Part shown: piece by piece, positions 11,677-24,500 of the stretch
How the letters are laid out: every line of letters begins with the position of its first letter
How positions within the stretch are numbered: position 1 is the stretch's first letter
Source: Neurospora intermedia
Taxonomy: Eukaryota > Ascomycota > Sordariomycetes > Sordariales > Sordariaceae
Assembly: GCA_037102815.1 (NCBI GenBank)
Contig: BTPP01000003.1
Span: 1,798,001-1,862,000 of the forward strand
Direction: 5' to 3'
Length of the DNA: 64,000 nt
The notes under the pieces: generated by a model
The model's input: the letters and a program-made list of their open reading frames with translations, nothing else
The model's database searches: none
Told to the model about the DNA's origin: nothing
Program-made: the position numbers and the translations under genes

Positions 11677-13497
11677 ATGAGGCAACTACGACTTTTCCAC
11701 GGTTCTGGAGTTCGAGCATGGACAGTGAGAGGAAGGCTCGGGACGAGTCGTGTTCAACAAGAGCGACCACAGCAGCCATGGTGTATAAGACGAGCATCTT
11801 CCCCCAAAGCCATGAGCACATCTCATGAGCCAACATCAACACCAGCATTAACTCAAGCATCAACACCCGAATCAACATCCAACATGCACATCGTCAATTT
11901 CAACAAGGTTCGGAGCGTTCCGGCTGAGCCACGGCACAAGCAGGAACAGAACAGACTTCTTGGACTTGTCACGCAGTTCAAGCGCCACAAAGAACTCCTC
12001 ACCTTGGCCATCGAGACATCCTGCGATGACACGTGCGTTGCCCTCCTTCAGAGCTACGAGAGCACCGTGAGGACCGAGGAACCTGAAATGGTGGCCCGCC
12101 TACTCTTCAACAAAAAAATCACGTCGGACCAGCGCCAGTTTGGCGGCGTCCACCCAGCCGTTGCCGTCGAGTGGCACCAACGCCATCTCGCAACCCTGGT
12201 CGAAGAGGCCATCCGGTCTCTTCCCGAAGGCAAAACGCCGGCCTACAAGGGCACCAGACTGCCGTACCGGACCCCGGACCTCATCGCCGTCACCCGTGGC
12301 CCCGGCATGCCGACCAGCCTGGCGACCGGCATGGAAGTAGCCAAGGGTCTCGCTCTGGCCTGGGGCATCCCGATCGTGGGAGTCCACCACATGCAAGCAC
12401 ACGCTCTCACGCCGCAGCTCGTCGAAGCTCTCGACCGCCCCCCTGCTCCCAGCGTCGCATCATCACCATGGGAAGAACGCCAACAGGTCGATGCCGAAGT
12501 AAAAACAGCCTCAAGACAGCAGGAAGAGGCTCAGCACCCCAATCTCGATTACCCCTACCTCAACCTGCTCGTCTCTGGTGGCCACACCCAACTGGTCTAC
12601 TCGGCCTCTCTGACGTCGCATCTCATCCAGTGTACGACCGATAACATCGCCCTGGGCGACATGCTCGACAAAGCCGCGCGCAAGATCCTTCCGCCCTCGA
12701 TGTTGAACTCGGGTGAAAATGTCATGTACGCCGCCGCCCTAGAGCGCTTTGCTTTCCCCCGCTTCCCCGCCGGCGCCGACGAGAGGGAGTACAACTTCAA
12801 GTACACCCCTCCAGCCACGCGGGCCGCCGAGATCGAACAACACAACTCGCCTTACGGCTGGCACCTCTCGCCGCCTCTGTACGCCTCTAGGAAGATGGAG
12901 TACAACTTCACCGGACTCGGATCCCAAGCGCAGCGGATTGCCGACTCTCTGGACAGCTTTTCTTCGTATGAGAATCCCACGGAACAAGTCCTCTCGCTGG
13001 AGAACTCTCCCAAGTCCGGGTCCGACTTGGCGCCCTCACCCGACTCTTCCACCACTATTCTCTCCCCCGCCCTCAGAGAGGAAGACCAGATTGAGCAGCG
13101 CCGCTACCTAGCCCGCGCGACGATGCAGCTAGCCTTTGAGCACCTCGCCTCGCGCATTGTCATGGTGCTCCAGCAGCAGGCCAAGACGTCGGGCGAGCAG
13201 CAAAAGGTCAAGACGCTCGTGGTATCGGGTGGCGTGGCGAGCAACCAGTTTCTGAGGCACGTTCTCCGTCGCGTGTTGGAGGTGCGCGGGTTCGGACACA
13301 TTCGGATTATGGCTCCGCCTGTAAACCTGTGTACGGACAACGCGGCCATGATTGCGTGGACGGGGACGGAGATGTATAGGGCAGGTTGGGTGAGCAAGTT
13401 GGACATGTTGCCAATTAAGAAGTGGAGCATGAGTTCGACCGGCGAGCAGGGCGGGATCTTGGGAACGGAGGAGAAACCCTTTTATGTGAGGCGTTAA
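11677..13497 (+). CDS. QRI7: Mitochondrial tRNA N6-adenosine threonylcarbamoyltransferase (Qri7/TsaD family)
   Basis: A 606-aa intronless ORF. The first ~45 residues are rich in Arg and Ser with few acids (M-R-Q-L-R-L-F-H...), a likely mitochondrial presequence, which favours Qri7 over cytosolic Kae1. Family motifs appear in order: E-T-S-C-D-D (residues 113-118); the H-M-x-x-H metal pair (His238, His242); N-L-L-V-S-G-G-H-T-Q; the A-L-G-D-x-L-D-K-A-A-R nucleotide segment; V-S-G-G-V-A-S-N; and N-L-C-T-D-N-A-A-M-I near residue 550, carrying the metal-binding Asp. The enzyme transfers threonylcarbamoyl from TC-AMP to A37 of mitochondrial ANN-decoding tRNAs (t6A). At 606 aa it is longer than yeast Qri7 (about 407 aa); the extra length is the presequence and hydrophilic insertions near 255-290 and 440-475. 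All key residues are present. Confidence 0.95.
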   Translation: MRQLRLFHGSGVRAWTVRGRLGTSRVQQERPQQPWCIRRASSPKAMSTSHEPTSTPALTQASTPESTSNMHIVNFNKVRSVPAEPRHKQEQNRLLGLVTQFKRHKELLTLAIETSCDDTCVALLQSYESTVRTEEPEMVARLLFNKKITSDQRQFGGVHPAVAVEWHQRHLATLVEEAIRSLPEGKTPAYKGTRLPYRTPDLIAVTRGPGMPTSLATGMEVAKGLALAWGIPIVGVHHMQAHALTPQLVEALDRPPAPSVASSPWEERQQVDAEVKTASRQQEEAQHPNLDYPYLNLLVSGGHTQLVYSASLTSHLIQCTTDNIALGDMLDKAARKILPPSMLNSGENVMYAAALERFAFPRFPAGADEREYNFKYTPPATRAAEIEQHNSPYGWHLSPPLYASRKMEYNFTGLGSQAQRIADSLDSFSSYENPTEQVLSLENSPKSGSDLAPSPDSSTTILSPALREEDQIEQRRYLARATMQLAFEHLASRIVMVLQQQAKTSGEQQKVKTLVVSGGVASNQFLRHVLRRVLEVRGFGHIRIMAPPVNLCTDNAAMIAWTGTEMYRAGWVSKLDMLPIKKWSMSSTGEQGGILGTEEKPFYVRR

Positions 13498-14019
13498 GCC
13501 GGGACTATGCGGGTTGAATTAACTGGGACTTTCGCGACTGCTAGGTTAAGAAAGAACACATGTGTGCATGGGTGATGGGTGTTTGGGGCGCTAGTGTACT
13601 TTGTTATGTCTTGTGTAATAATAGTTCATCTGTATGAGAGCAGCAGTCAATAGCGTAGAATGTATTATTATTATTGATATGGGTACAGCTCGGTTGGAAG
13701 GGGTAATCAAGCGTGCTTTCTAGACTCGGGACGTCAGGACTTTGATTGCTTTTGATCGATCGCCCTTCTTGTACAGTATTTTCACATACGTATAAAGTAG
13801 GCATACGGCCTTGTCGAGCTGATTCATTCCAATGTCGCATTGGCTGTAAGAATATAGAATGCTATGGGAACCCATTCGTTGCTCATATCGTTTCTTCATC
13901 ATGTGTATGTAGTATGCTGCTGGCCAAGTGCCCCTGCCTCACTGACATCCGTCCATTCAGTCCAGGGCAGTCAAGCCACAATCACTACTTTCTGTCCCTC
14001 TTTCAATCCTCCTCCTCTA
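13498..14019. other. Convergent intergenic region: 3' UTRs of QRI7 and PRE2
   Basis: About 520 bp between two convergent stop codons. It is AT-richer than the genes, with a short ATT repeat at 13662-13675. No additional gene is supported; terminator and polyadenylation sites could not be fixed by eye. Confidence 0.5.
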
Positions 14020-15110
14020 TTAAACGCGGGTCGAATCATCCTCATTGAAGTCGCTGGTGACGTTGCTAAACTCGCCCTTCTCCAGCTTGGTCCTCCAGAA
14101 GATGGGGTTTGTGTCGTTGAAGCCGTGCTTCTCCCATCCCGACTCCTTGACATGGTACAAGTTGATGAAGCCACCAGAGTAAGCATCACGATGTGTAGCG
14201 GCCAAAATGCTCCTGCTGCCCAGTTCGAGCGCCTCCTCCACCGTCAGGTCGTATCTGTACTCGGCATCCAGGACGCCATAGGCAAAAGTCTGACCAGACC
14301 CAACGCAGAACAGGTTACCCGCCAGCCGGGTGCCGTCCGAATCAATGTAGTAAAGCGCAGGTCCTTCCTCCTTGGTGACGCCGGCGCACATGGTGCCCAT
14401 GGACAGGCCCATGCCCTTGTACTGGTACACCAGGTTGGCCAGGATCTTGGAGGCCGCCGCGACGCTGATGCGGCGCTTGTGCCGCAATTCGTGAAGTCGG
14501 CACTGCATGCCCAGCCACGCCAGCCAGTACTGGCAGTCGGCGGCGCCGCCCGCCATGGTGCCCAGCAAGTCGCTGTTGATCTCAATCACCTTCTTGACTG
14601 TTTGCGAGGCGATCCAGTTGCCGGCGGTCGCACGAGAGTCCGTCGCCACAATGATGCCGCCCTGGAACCGGAAGGCGAGCGTGGTCGTGCCGTGGGCGAT
14701 CTTGATGGGGCACGAAGGGTTGGCGCGGTCGTCGGTTGCGGCGCGGAGCCAGGAGGAGGGCTGTTGTAGGTAAACAAGTTAGCTTATTGTCATATCATAA
14801 TCACCATCACCATCATCGTTACTGTTGTCGTCGTCGTTGTGGCTCGTCATCGACGGGGTCTAGCTAGCTAGCTAGCCAGCTAGGATGGGGCAAGCAGGGA
14901 GAGAGATGAGGCCGGAGGGGTACTGGGAGAGATGTACTGAGGAGGGGGAGATCAGGCAGACAAGGAGAGACGAACATGAGCTACTGGAGGCATGGCAAAC
15001 TTGAGAGACAGAGGAGGCTGGGTTTCGCAAAGATCTTGCTGTTCCTCTTCCGAGAAGAGCTCATTCTGCTGGTAAGCCGGACGGCTGTACCTTGCGACAA
15101 GCGCATCCAT
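14020..15110 (-). CDS. PRE2: 20S proteasome subunit beta5 (chymotrypsin-like), Pre2 homologue
   Basis: Two exons on the minus strand, 15110-14976 and 14760-14020, give a 291-aa precursor; the intron (14761-14975) has donor GTTCGT and acceptor ACAG. Cleavage at A-H-G|T-T-T exposes the catalytic threonine. Counting from it, Thr1, Asp17, Arg19 and Lys33 all sit at the expected places (T-D-S-R at 16-19, V-K-K at 31-33). The propeptide is about 70 aa, normal for beta5. The rest (G-G-A-A-D-C-x-[15 protein letters not shown]) follows the family closely. It provides the chymotrypsin-like site of the core proteasome in nucleus and cytosol. An alternative donor, GTAGCT nine bases earlier, would remove three residues; I prefer GTTCGT because it has G at position 5. 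A long open frame on the opposite strand (13864-14769) is a shadow of this exon. Confidence 0.95.
14861..14883. repeat. Short TAGC tandem repeat inside the PRE2 intron
   Basis: Four tandem TAGC units, then a variant copy, lie near the middle of the 215-bp PRE2 intron. The repeat is palindromic in part (AGCT, GCTAGC). It is probably a simple-sequence tract and a likely length polymorphism. Confidence 0.8.
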
Positions 15111-16714
15111 GATGGTCGACTAAGTTGTTTGAAGGGACGAGGATTCGATGTTCGGTATGCGGTTCGGCGGTTCCCAAAGACGGTTCGGGAAGCTATAGAT
15201 TGTTGCGAGGGGGAGAGACGTTCGGCGGGAGGACGACGGAAGTTGGACAACTGGTTGAGATGATGGTGACGATGTTGAGGTTCGATCGAATGGGCTGTCA
15301 GTGGAGGCGTTCGTTCACTGTTGTTAGCCTGGCAAGGTAGCAGCTATGGCGGCGTCAGCGGCAGTGGGTAGCAAGTGCTGAAAGGCGGGCAGTTTGGAGC
15401 TCCCTACACGCAGGTGCCCACCAACCAGGCAGCTCCCACGCACGCGTTCACCAGCTCCCAGGTTGGGCGGCGCCGCCAGCTGGCAGCATATGAGGGAGGT
15501 ATCTTTGTACTTTCTTGGCGGCATCAAATGTCGTTTTGGATGGTATGGTATGTAAGTACCTCTAATATCAGCATTTCATAATGAACTACTAGCAAGCCAG
15601 ATCACACACCTATGGATGGGACTACAGTTCAGAATATGCTAGGTTCTGGCTGAGAATCTTTGTTTACCACTATGCACAGGATGTATAGTGGCGTTTTCAA
15701 TCACTATGAGCCACATGAATAACCCTCACTTTCGACCAAATACCGGTCATAAGAATGCCTCCACCATTTTTTGCGCCGCCGTGATATGGATAGGAGTATG
15801 AATGTTAACATGAGCTGATTTTTAAGATAGGACCAGACAGACTCTTTTTTTTTTCCCCCCCCTTTTGGTTTCTCCGTCCAACGCCATGGAAATGCATCTG
15901 GCGCTCGAACGCCACCCTCAAGTCCTGAGAGCTGAATTCCTGACCATATCGACTTCACTTTTCCGCCTGAGGGCAAGGTGTACTATCCAAGGGCTCAAAG
16001 AGCAAATGCCGTTGTTCTCCCCTCTGCAGATTTTTGTCTTCCCCCAACACCAGAGCAAAGCCAAGTAAGAATTCCAAAAGCCTGCGGTATAAGCCTCCTC
16101 AACCCGTTACCGGAAACCCGAAACCGAGCCGAACCAAGCTTATACGTCAGACATGAAGCAAGACACAGCTCGGAAAATGGTATTGATTGTTTGACGATCG
16201 ATGTGACGAAGACCTAGTGCACCCCTCCCTGCGCCAGGCTCTCTCCCTGCCAACCCTGAACCGGGTGGTTTTGAAAAACAAAGTGGTAGGAAGGAGGAAA
16301 AAAAAAGGGGAAAAAAGGGAAAAAAAAAAAAAAAAAAAAAAAAAAACCCCAAGTACCATTAATGTAACCCTGTAACACCATGGCAATGCATGCTTTCGCG
16401 TTGTCGTGATCAATGCAACCGGAAGGCTCCTCAGAGACCTTCCAGGGTATATCTGCGGTTGTTGCCGCTTCGAGATAATAATGTAGGCAGGTCGTCGTCG
16501 TGGTCGTTGTTGCGGATCCACTTTTGCGCGCCATGCTCTGGCATCAGATGCGATGTTTGGATAGTAGCCCATCGAGCGGAATTATTTTGTGTGATTGTTC
16601 TTCAGGTTGAAAAAACTTCAGCCGAGTCGAAATCGTTGTGTGTTCAAGTTGTTCGCCGTGGCCTCCTTCTGAAAAATGGATTGGTTAATAAGAGTTGTCT
16701 AGCCAAGTGGTAGA
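15111..16714. other. Intergenic: PRE2 promoter and 3' region of the Reg1-like gene
   Basis: About 1.6 kb. It holds the PRE2 upstream region, a purine-rich stretch ending in a 27-A tract (16320-16346), and the sequence downstream of the Reg1-like stop codon. Frames at 15704-15976, 16147-16572 and 16390-16713 have no convincing protein character; those over the A tract encode runs of Phe or Lys. Confidence 0.5.
16320..16346. repeat. 27-nt poly(A) tract
   Basis: An uninterrupted run of 27 A, preceded by purine-rich A/G sequence from about 16287. It could be a nucleosome-disfavouring promoter element or the tail of an old retrocopy. No target-site duplication or gene body is visible beside it. 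Confidence 0.9.
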
Positions 16715-18507
16715 TTATCTCTTCCACCCAACGTTCCAGATAACGTGGACTATGTCCCGGGCCGTATTTACCGTATCAATGACCCGGCCTAAAAGGCCTT
16801 CACTGTTGGAGTCTTCGCCTTGTTCGTATGGCATGAACATGCCCGACTCGGTTCTCCTCATGCCAGCTGGTTCTTTCAAAAGACTGGCAGACGAAGTTGA
16901 ACGACGGAGCCCGCCGAGCGAGCCTTCCGTGGATTTCGCAGAGGACCAATTTGACGTCGGTTCGTCGTCTTCATCGTCCTCGTCATCGCTGTCAACGAAG
17001 AATCTGCCGGACTTCTTGGCCGGACGTAACGTCTCCTGAGACGAAGAAGGGGACAATACTGTTCCCCTAAACACACCAGTGCTGTGCTTCATGGCCGATT
17101 CCGCTGGTTCAGGGGTGTCCTCCCGATACTTGAGCGTGGTGGAGGGCAGCATGGCAATTGTCCTGCTCTCTCCACCGCTGTGGCTGTGACTTTTTGATCT
17201 TTTTAATATGGGTCTCAGCTTCTTCCCCTTGGTCCGCTTCATCATGATTGCGTCGTCATCCGAATCGCTGTTGTAGTTGATTTCGGGCTCGACGTCGTCT
17301 TCGTCGTCGTCTCCTTTGATTTCCACAGCAATGCACTGTGCTACCTGCTCGTTGAAGTGAATATGCTTCCGTTCACCACTCGGAGACACGAGACCGGAAG
17401 ACACGGCTGTCGCAAACAAACTATTGTCATTACTGAGACCGCGAGACGAGAATGGGAAGGTAACAAAATCAGTGTTGGCTCGGTCTAGACCAGGTCGTCG
17501 ACTAGTCTTCTTCAGGCATCCTTTCTGTTGTGCTTGTACAGCTGCCGCCGCCTGTTTGACGAGCGAAGACGCGGACAGAGATCTCTGAAGCATGAGCTCC
17601 GACATACTCCTCTTCTTGAGAATGGGCTTTTTCGCGAACGAGTTGGTCTTGGACATCCTTGCGCTGTCGTTACTCGAGGTATTGGAGTGTATCGAAGGAC
17701 CAGTCTGCAAGGGCCCGTATAGCCATGTTACATCGCAATCTTTCAACCTGTGAAATCATCAGTTACCCAGAACATGACGGCGCGAACCAGCAGGAGAACA
17801 TACCAGTTCAACGTCTCCGGAGAAACTGTGCCGAGGTTGTTCTTAGACTTCATCCATGTCCTCCAAGAGGCATTCTCTAGCCGAGCCGAGTTGGCATAAT
17901 CTCCCCTTCTGGCAACAATATGCTTCCAAGATGACCAGATGTCCTCCTCGCGCCAATTGTGCGAGAGGTAGTCCACATGTCTAGAAGGCTGTATCTTGAT
18001 CGCTATATCGTCCTCAGCCCTATCGTAAACAAGCTCCGGAGACTCGGGTCGGGAGGTGGGAGTGGACGTATCATTTCCAGACGGCGAGGAAGTGTATGAC
18101 TGATCCGTTCGCGGACTGGGTGGGGGTCCCGAATGCTCCACATGGTTGAAATAACCCACATCCTCCTCATAACGCGACAGGCGGCCCCCAAAGCCTCGCC
18201 TCGAAATCGCGGCTTCTAGAACATCTTCGTCGTCGCTGTCCGAAGTAAGAGAAGGGTTCGTGACAGGCGTAGAGGAATCCGACAGCTCGGACGACTCAAG
18301 GTGAATGCCCCGAGGGGAAGAAGGCGCCGAGGACGGGGCCGAGTGATCGAAGGCCTTTGACGAGTGGTGATAGATGTCGCTGAGCCTGGAGGTTGATGCC
18401 GATGTATGGAAACCCGAGCGTTTGGTGTTGAACTTGGGCTGCGACTGAGATCGACGCAAGGGCGACCCGAAAAACGTATCGTCGTCAGACGTGATGACGA
18501 CGGCCAT
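16715..18507 (-). CDS. reg1: Reg1/Hex2-like regulatory subunit of protein phosphatase 1 (glucose repression)
   Basis: Two exons on the minus strand, 18507-17804 and 17747-16715, give 578 aa. The 56-bp intron (17748-17803) has donor GTATGT and acceptor CACAG; splicing joins ...E-T-L-N-W to L-K-D-C-D-V-T-W-L-Y-G-P-L and restores the conserved block of the fungal Reg1/DUF1752 family (residues about 160-248, including W-R-E-E-D-I-W-x-S-W and A-S-W-R-T-W). Near residue 360, K-H-I-H-F-N-E is an RVxF-type PP1-docking site in the same context as yeast Reg1. The rest is Ser-rich and acidic, probably disordered. In yeast, Reg1-Glc7 dephosphorylates Snf1 and keeps glucose-repressed genes off; the same role here is inferred. 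An in-frame ATG at 18546 is passed over because a pyrimidine-rich TTTTCAG stands between it and ATG 18507, which is a better start. Confidence 0.85.
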
Positions 18508-21500
18508 GGCTGAAAATTCTGAAAAGCCTAGTGACCTGCAAGCCACCTTCTCAATCCTTCTCCAACGTGCGACCAGAAAAGTCCGTCATAAGGACCCCGT
18601 GGACAGGAGGTGAGGCGAAGCGATGTCGGATTTCGGCGCAAAATTTGGGTTGTCGTCGCTTTGGTCTTTGGTCTCGTAGCGAGTCTCGCGAACAAAGAGG
18701 GCCAGTAGTGGGTGCAAGAATAGCGCCGTCAATCAAGATGGGACATGGGCATGTCGCGAAAAGACAGGGCAAGGCTGGCACAGGCGACAGGCTGCTAAGG
18801 TAACGATGGGCTAGCGTAGTCCCAAGGGCAAGAAAAAAAAGACAAACAAGAGAGGCTCAAGCAGTGAGCGCACCGGGTTCGGAAAAGCCAGAGAGGGAGG
18901 AGTTTGCGTAAGGGAGGTGGTGGACGGAGAGAGAAGTTCCTTTGAAAGGGTGTGCAGGTGTATGGTGACCGGTCCACCGGAGTGTAAAGGGAAGTTGGGT
19001 GTAGTTAAGTGAAAAGGCACTAAAAGGAAAGCGGGTGTGGGTACCAAGAAATGCCCGTGGTCGTCCGTGGTGGGCAGGCCCTGGTCCGGCCGCCCCTGTC
19101 CACAGTGTACGGCAGAACCTGAGAACGTGGGATAGTTGTCGTGGGTCGGTGGGCAGACAGTGGGAGGGGCTCGTCGCTGCTTGGTCGACGGGGGGGCGTG
19201 TGTTGCTCGGCGGCTGTTGGGGCCCCGGTACCATTCACTCCCGTCATTAGAGGTATCTTCCAGCGAGCGGGCAAGTACCCGGACACTTCACCTCACGGGT
19301 CTGGCAACCAAGGTCGCGCTGAGGTTGCCAGAGCATGGGGGTTCCGCCGCCGACGTCGAGGGTGGCATGTCTGCTTTATACCACAGACTGCTTGTCACAG
19401 GCTGTCGATGGGCACGCAACACCTGTTTTTGATGACGAGATGTTATACAGACCGGGCTTTAGGTGCTCGACCTACCGTACCTTGTTCTTACAGATGCCCA
19501 CCTCTGCAATGTAGGATGTGGTCCGTACAGCGAGTGAGCGCAGAGCCAGGCAGCTACATCCTACATGGCATTTTTTTACATCCAATGAATGTGGAAGGCG
19601 TCCAGAGTCTGGATGATCACTCCTCTCAACAACCGCAGACTTATGTGTGGGTCAGAGGTCACGATGGGCTAACCGCAGTGTACTATGTAAGGTGATTGTC
19701 CAAAGCATGATCAGGCATACAGTTCGCAAACGGCCATAGTATATTTACAAGCACATTTCGAGCCTTGTCTACCTTTACTTTTCGAGACGTATGCAAGAGC
19801 ATAAAATGACTGGCGGTTGTTGAGTGCTGGTCACCGTAGTAAATCAACCTCACCTTACGGTACTAACAATCTGGGGAAAAGAAATGGAATTACATACATA
19901 CCTAGGTACAATTCCCAGCAAGCACTGGGGTACAGCGGCCAAAAAGCCTGCCAGAGTCGCTCGGGGATTCGCGATTGGGGGACGTCCAAATGAGGAGCAG
20001 GGATTTCAGGGGAAGAAGCGAGCTACGCAGGCAAAGAAAAAAAAAACCAAAAAAAAACCCGTCCTCAATGCTGCTCTATTCCGTGTGCTGCCGAACGTCG
20101 AGAGAAGCAAGACAACGGCACCAGAGGCGGTCTGGAAGTGCCCGTGCATCCAAAGGAACAAAGCCAAGCAAGCGTGAACTCGAGAAGGGGCAAGGCGAGT
20201 CCAAAATCTGATGAAGCAATTTCCGGCACCAGGTGATGAGTGAGTTTCGAGAATCGGGACTGAGAATCCGTTGAAGCGTGGAAGCCCTGCCGCAATGTCA
20301 GACGGCCTGATGGAGAAGGGCATTTTGAAGTTTTCTGGGAGATAACGCGGACACGGCGGACATTGACGAGGACCGTCTTTCGTGACTTTAGTGACTTGGG
20401 TGAGCTTCGGGGCCACCTACGAATGACGGCGGCTCGCGGTTGGCCCGCTTCACCACGTTGAAGCTGAAGTGTTCTGGATGGTCCGGATGGAATGGAATGA
20501 AGTGGACAGGGGACAATCAAGGCACGCCTGGCGGCCCGTGTGACCTTCTCGACTGCTCTGCCTGGTCAAACGGCTGTTTCTCTTTTAGTCACATAGACGG
20601 GAGTTTGTTGTCCGGCGCCAGGCGTTCAGTCCCAGCATTGGTTTCATGCTTTCATTCATTAACTCGGTCCTCGGTCCCTTAAATTGCATTGCGCCTGTGC
20701 GGGTTCCATGCTTTTCTTTGCTCAATTCAGTCGTCCGCGGGTTCTTGGGTTCAACCAAGGGCAATTTGTGATGCCTCCCTCCGTCAACTTGTCAAGGCCC
20801 TTGGATCACCTCTTTGCTCACCGGTCCCAAAGTTCCGGCCTACACCGAAGTAGAAACTCCAGGTAGGTTGAACATGTTGACTTTCAAAGACGACAGCCTC
20901 GATCTCGACTTATTCCGGAGCGCCGTACCTTGCGACCCCCGCACCAGCACAGACGGGACGAAAATCGGGCGGATAAGTCGAGCAAAGAGCACCCTCGTGC
21001 CTGTAAACTTGTGAAATGGTTCAAAGTCCCCGGCCGTTACTTCGCACGGCAACCCCCGCGCTTCGGACCGTCATGGGGGTGCACAGTGGTACTCGAGAAC
21101 AGTCGTTTTGGTCATCAGGGCCATCCAGAAGAAAATTTCAATCTCAACCTTGGATGGCACTCAGTCGACCGACAGTGTCTCATTGGTCGCCCCTCGTCGC
21201 TACCTACACTCTCGAGTCACCCCAGATGAAGTTTGATTCTTCAAGCACAGGGCAGATACTCCACCTGTGATGTACCGGTACCTGGGAGTCTAGAAGGAAG
21301 GAGCTAGTCTACTGGGCACACCCACTGGACAGGTACACTAGGTACTTGCCATCCATGATCTTCCAGAGGCCCACGGCGAGGGAGCCAGGGAACAACAGCC
21401 CGGCCTCGCTTGGACAAGTTCGGCCTTTCCACTTCGACACTTCTTCGCCCATCTGCACATCCCTCCCTTCCAGAAAACCGAGAACGACCGAGACCCCCAA

Positions 21501-24500
21501 GACGACATCGATGCAAGCAACTCGGCAATTTAGCATTTCATACACTGCCTGTGGTCTGTGCCTTAAGGTTGGCACATGATATGAAGACACCTGTCGACGG
21601 AACGGCATGTTCATATTCACACATGCTCAACCAAAATCTACCTGCGTTGCTCCGACTTCTCCCGGTGTCAAGAAAGGATTTCCCTCGGCCAGATGGTAGC
21701 GCTTGGATATGGATCATGGTCATCATGGCTCCGCCCGGCGAACTCATCAAACATCCAGTGCCGTTGCCTAACAGAAGATGAGCGAAAAACTGCACGTTTG
21801 ATCGATAATTCTGTCCATGTTTCCGCGCTGCCCTATCACGTAAGTAAAAAGTGTGACAAAAAAAAAGGCTTATTGTTCTCGAACCAGGCTTCTTCTAGAG
21901 CATCATCATCAACAGCCGGCCCCGACATCTGAAAGGGGCTGACATGCATTAAGCCCTTTTCTCGCCATTCAAGATGCACATTTGGAAGTACAGTACATGC
22001 CCAATCTACCCCGCTTTTGACAACTGAAACCCGCCCAAGTATACGAAAGGAAATCCGGAGATGCTCGTGACCTGTTAATTAGACTACCTACTTGGTTGTA
22101 CCGGCAGTCAGCAAGCAACAAGCAGCGCTCGCAACTCACGACAAGTGATTTGCAGTGGTTTGGCACCCTCACCCCGGCAGAATCGGACAGCCCGTGAGCC
22201 CATGCCCGTCAAACCAGCGTATGGGCTTGGGTTGCCAAAGAGGAAACCATGGTGTTGAGCCTGGGGGATTCGTCGTCACGGGAGCAAATTTCTTGACCTG
22301 TTAAGGCGGTTACCCCGGACTTTGATCCCCAGAAACTCCACCGCCACCCCATTTCATTCTTCCATGCAGTGTCTGTGGTGTACCACGGGGCGTTAAATTG
22401 CGGAATGTGTGGAGCGATCCACGAGCTGGGTCCGAGAAACCAGTTGAAACCGATCGGCTATATACACAGCCTTCCAGGATACATAGATGTGCATAGATTT
22501 TGCTCTATGCTGTATTCGTCACCACCATCCATCAACATGTTCTTCGGCTGAGCGGGTTTGGTGATCCCTCGGTTTTACGCAGTACTTACGCTCGCTATCG
22601 GTCAAAGGGCGGAGGTAAAGACAAGATGAGGTGATGACGACGTCGGCGGCACCTTGGCTTTCATCAACCCAAGCTGGCCGACAAGTAGTTGTCGGCATTA
22701 AAGCAGAGTTGGGAAACAAATAGAAAACCTCCCCCCGCCCTCCCCAGCAGGTACCGTAACATAACAGCAATTAGCATACGCGCTCAGATTGGCAGCACAG
22801 GAGATGTAAAGGAGGCATCAAGTTGAAAGTTCAAAGCTCGCTTATGAAGCTTCTCCAAAGCCTGCAGGCGCCAACGACACTGTGTCTTGAATACGCAAGC
22901 CTAATAGGAGATGATCATCCAGATATTATGAACTTACTTTCTATGGGACCAGCACCGGACCTCAAGGCGAGAACAAATGCCTGGAAACGAGAAACGAGGA
23001 TTGTTCTGGTATGAAGGGACCTAAATTGTTACCGCGAAGGGTATCTATCTCTTCAGGTCAGGAACGGCATGGCTTCACAAGAGATACAGCAGCACATATC
23101 AACTGGCTACGGAAGAGCAATTGCTACTGCCCGACAAAGAAGGTAGGCATCAACCGTACACTTACGTTACACAAGAAAGTAACATGGATCCTATTCGCAG
23201 TACACGCTTAGGTTAATGAAGTAGATGCCGGTAGGTGAACCCCACCTGTTCTAACTGGACACCCCAAGTGGAATTGAGTTAAGTACTTGGTCCTATATCA
23301 AGGGCCACTGATAAACGGAATGAAGGGCAAAGAATAGCGATCCAAAACTGCGGACTTACTATTCAGATAGGGATTGCTCTACCGATCAACGACCAAACAA
23401 AGCGGCAGAGCAGCACGAATGTCGTCAGAGGGTAAATCGAAATCTCGAATGCCAAGACTAAACCCCAGTGGCCGGATATAGCAAAGTTTATACATACATC
23501 GGCATATATTTAGAATCTCACGAGTTCAGTGATAAACCTACCTAAGAACTGTTAGACATATGGAGTAAGTAAAACGGCCATGGGCAAGGTGGTTCGTCGC
23601 TCGGACGAACTGAGCCGAACCGATGTTCGAACGAACATGGAATGACAACATGGGGACCCGGCAAGTCGGGACTTCTGACATCACCCTATTTACCGTGCTT
23701 GGTTGAGGGCCTGAGGACGGAAGACTTCAGTATGAGGTGACAGGTAAAGGTTTGGAGCCTTCTTTTGCTTTGTTTGTACGCCTGCAATGATGATATATTC
23801 CAGGAACTAGGTATATGTCCTCAATGTCATCACCGACGGGTCCTTCCATCTTGTTTTTCTTCTGTGTAGATAGGTTTGACCCGCAGGTGAGGGAATACAT
23901 ACCTACGACTCCAGAAGGTGTTCGTCCGCTCATCTTTGATTGAATTAAATGATAACTGCGGCTCTTGCCAATATCCACCGCCAATAAGTTTTTATCCTCA
24001 TGTTCTACCAGCTACGGGTTCAATTAATACACAGAGAAACTGATAACGTGTCGTGCAATCATCTAATACCATCTCTGCCGTTTGTACAGGAGCTCCTCAT
24101 TATTGGAAGAAGAAACCGTGCGGTCAGCTAACTAATGAAATGCTTCATCTTTTGAAGCTTAATTCCTACTGCGTAGGCATTGAGACGCTGTCCGATGGAC
24201 TCGACTCATGGTCACCATTTGAGTGTTGACTTGCTGTACTCGGTAGCGATTGGATGCCGGTGATTGGCCAATCATCCTCCACCCACCTTTAGTGATACTT
24301 GTAGGTCCGATAAGACTTCATAAACGCGCGCCATCTACTCAAAAAGCCGCTCATTGTTCCCTGTCCCGGAAGAGGATTTGGTGATCATCAGCGGGACGGA
24401 AGCGGTACACACGGAAGCGAGGGGACATTGACAGATGAGATCGGAAAGGGTACCGCGAAGGGGTACCTCTTCTAGAGTCTAGACCCCTTGTTCCCCTATC

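Noticed and set aside
13864-14769. 301-codon open frame on the plus strand
   Set aside because: It lies antisense over PRE2 exon 2, whose minus-strand protein matches proteasome beta5 residue by residue; the frame is a codon-bias shadow.
16287-16346. Poly(A) tract as the tail of a processed retrocopy
   Set aside because: No gene-like sequence lies upstream of the tract in the right orientation and no target-site duplication was found.
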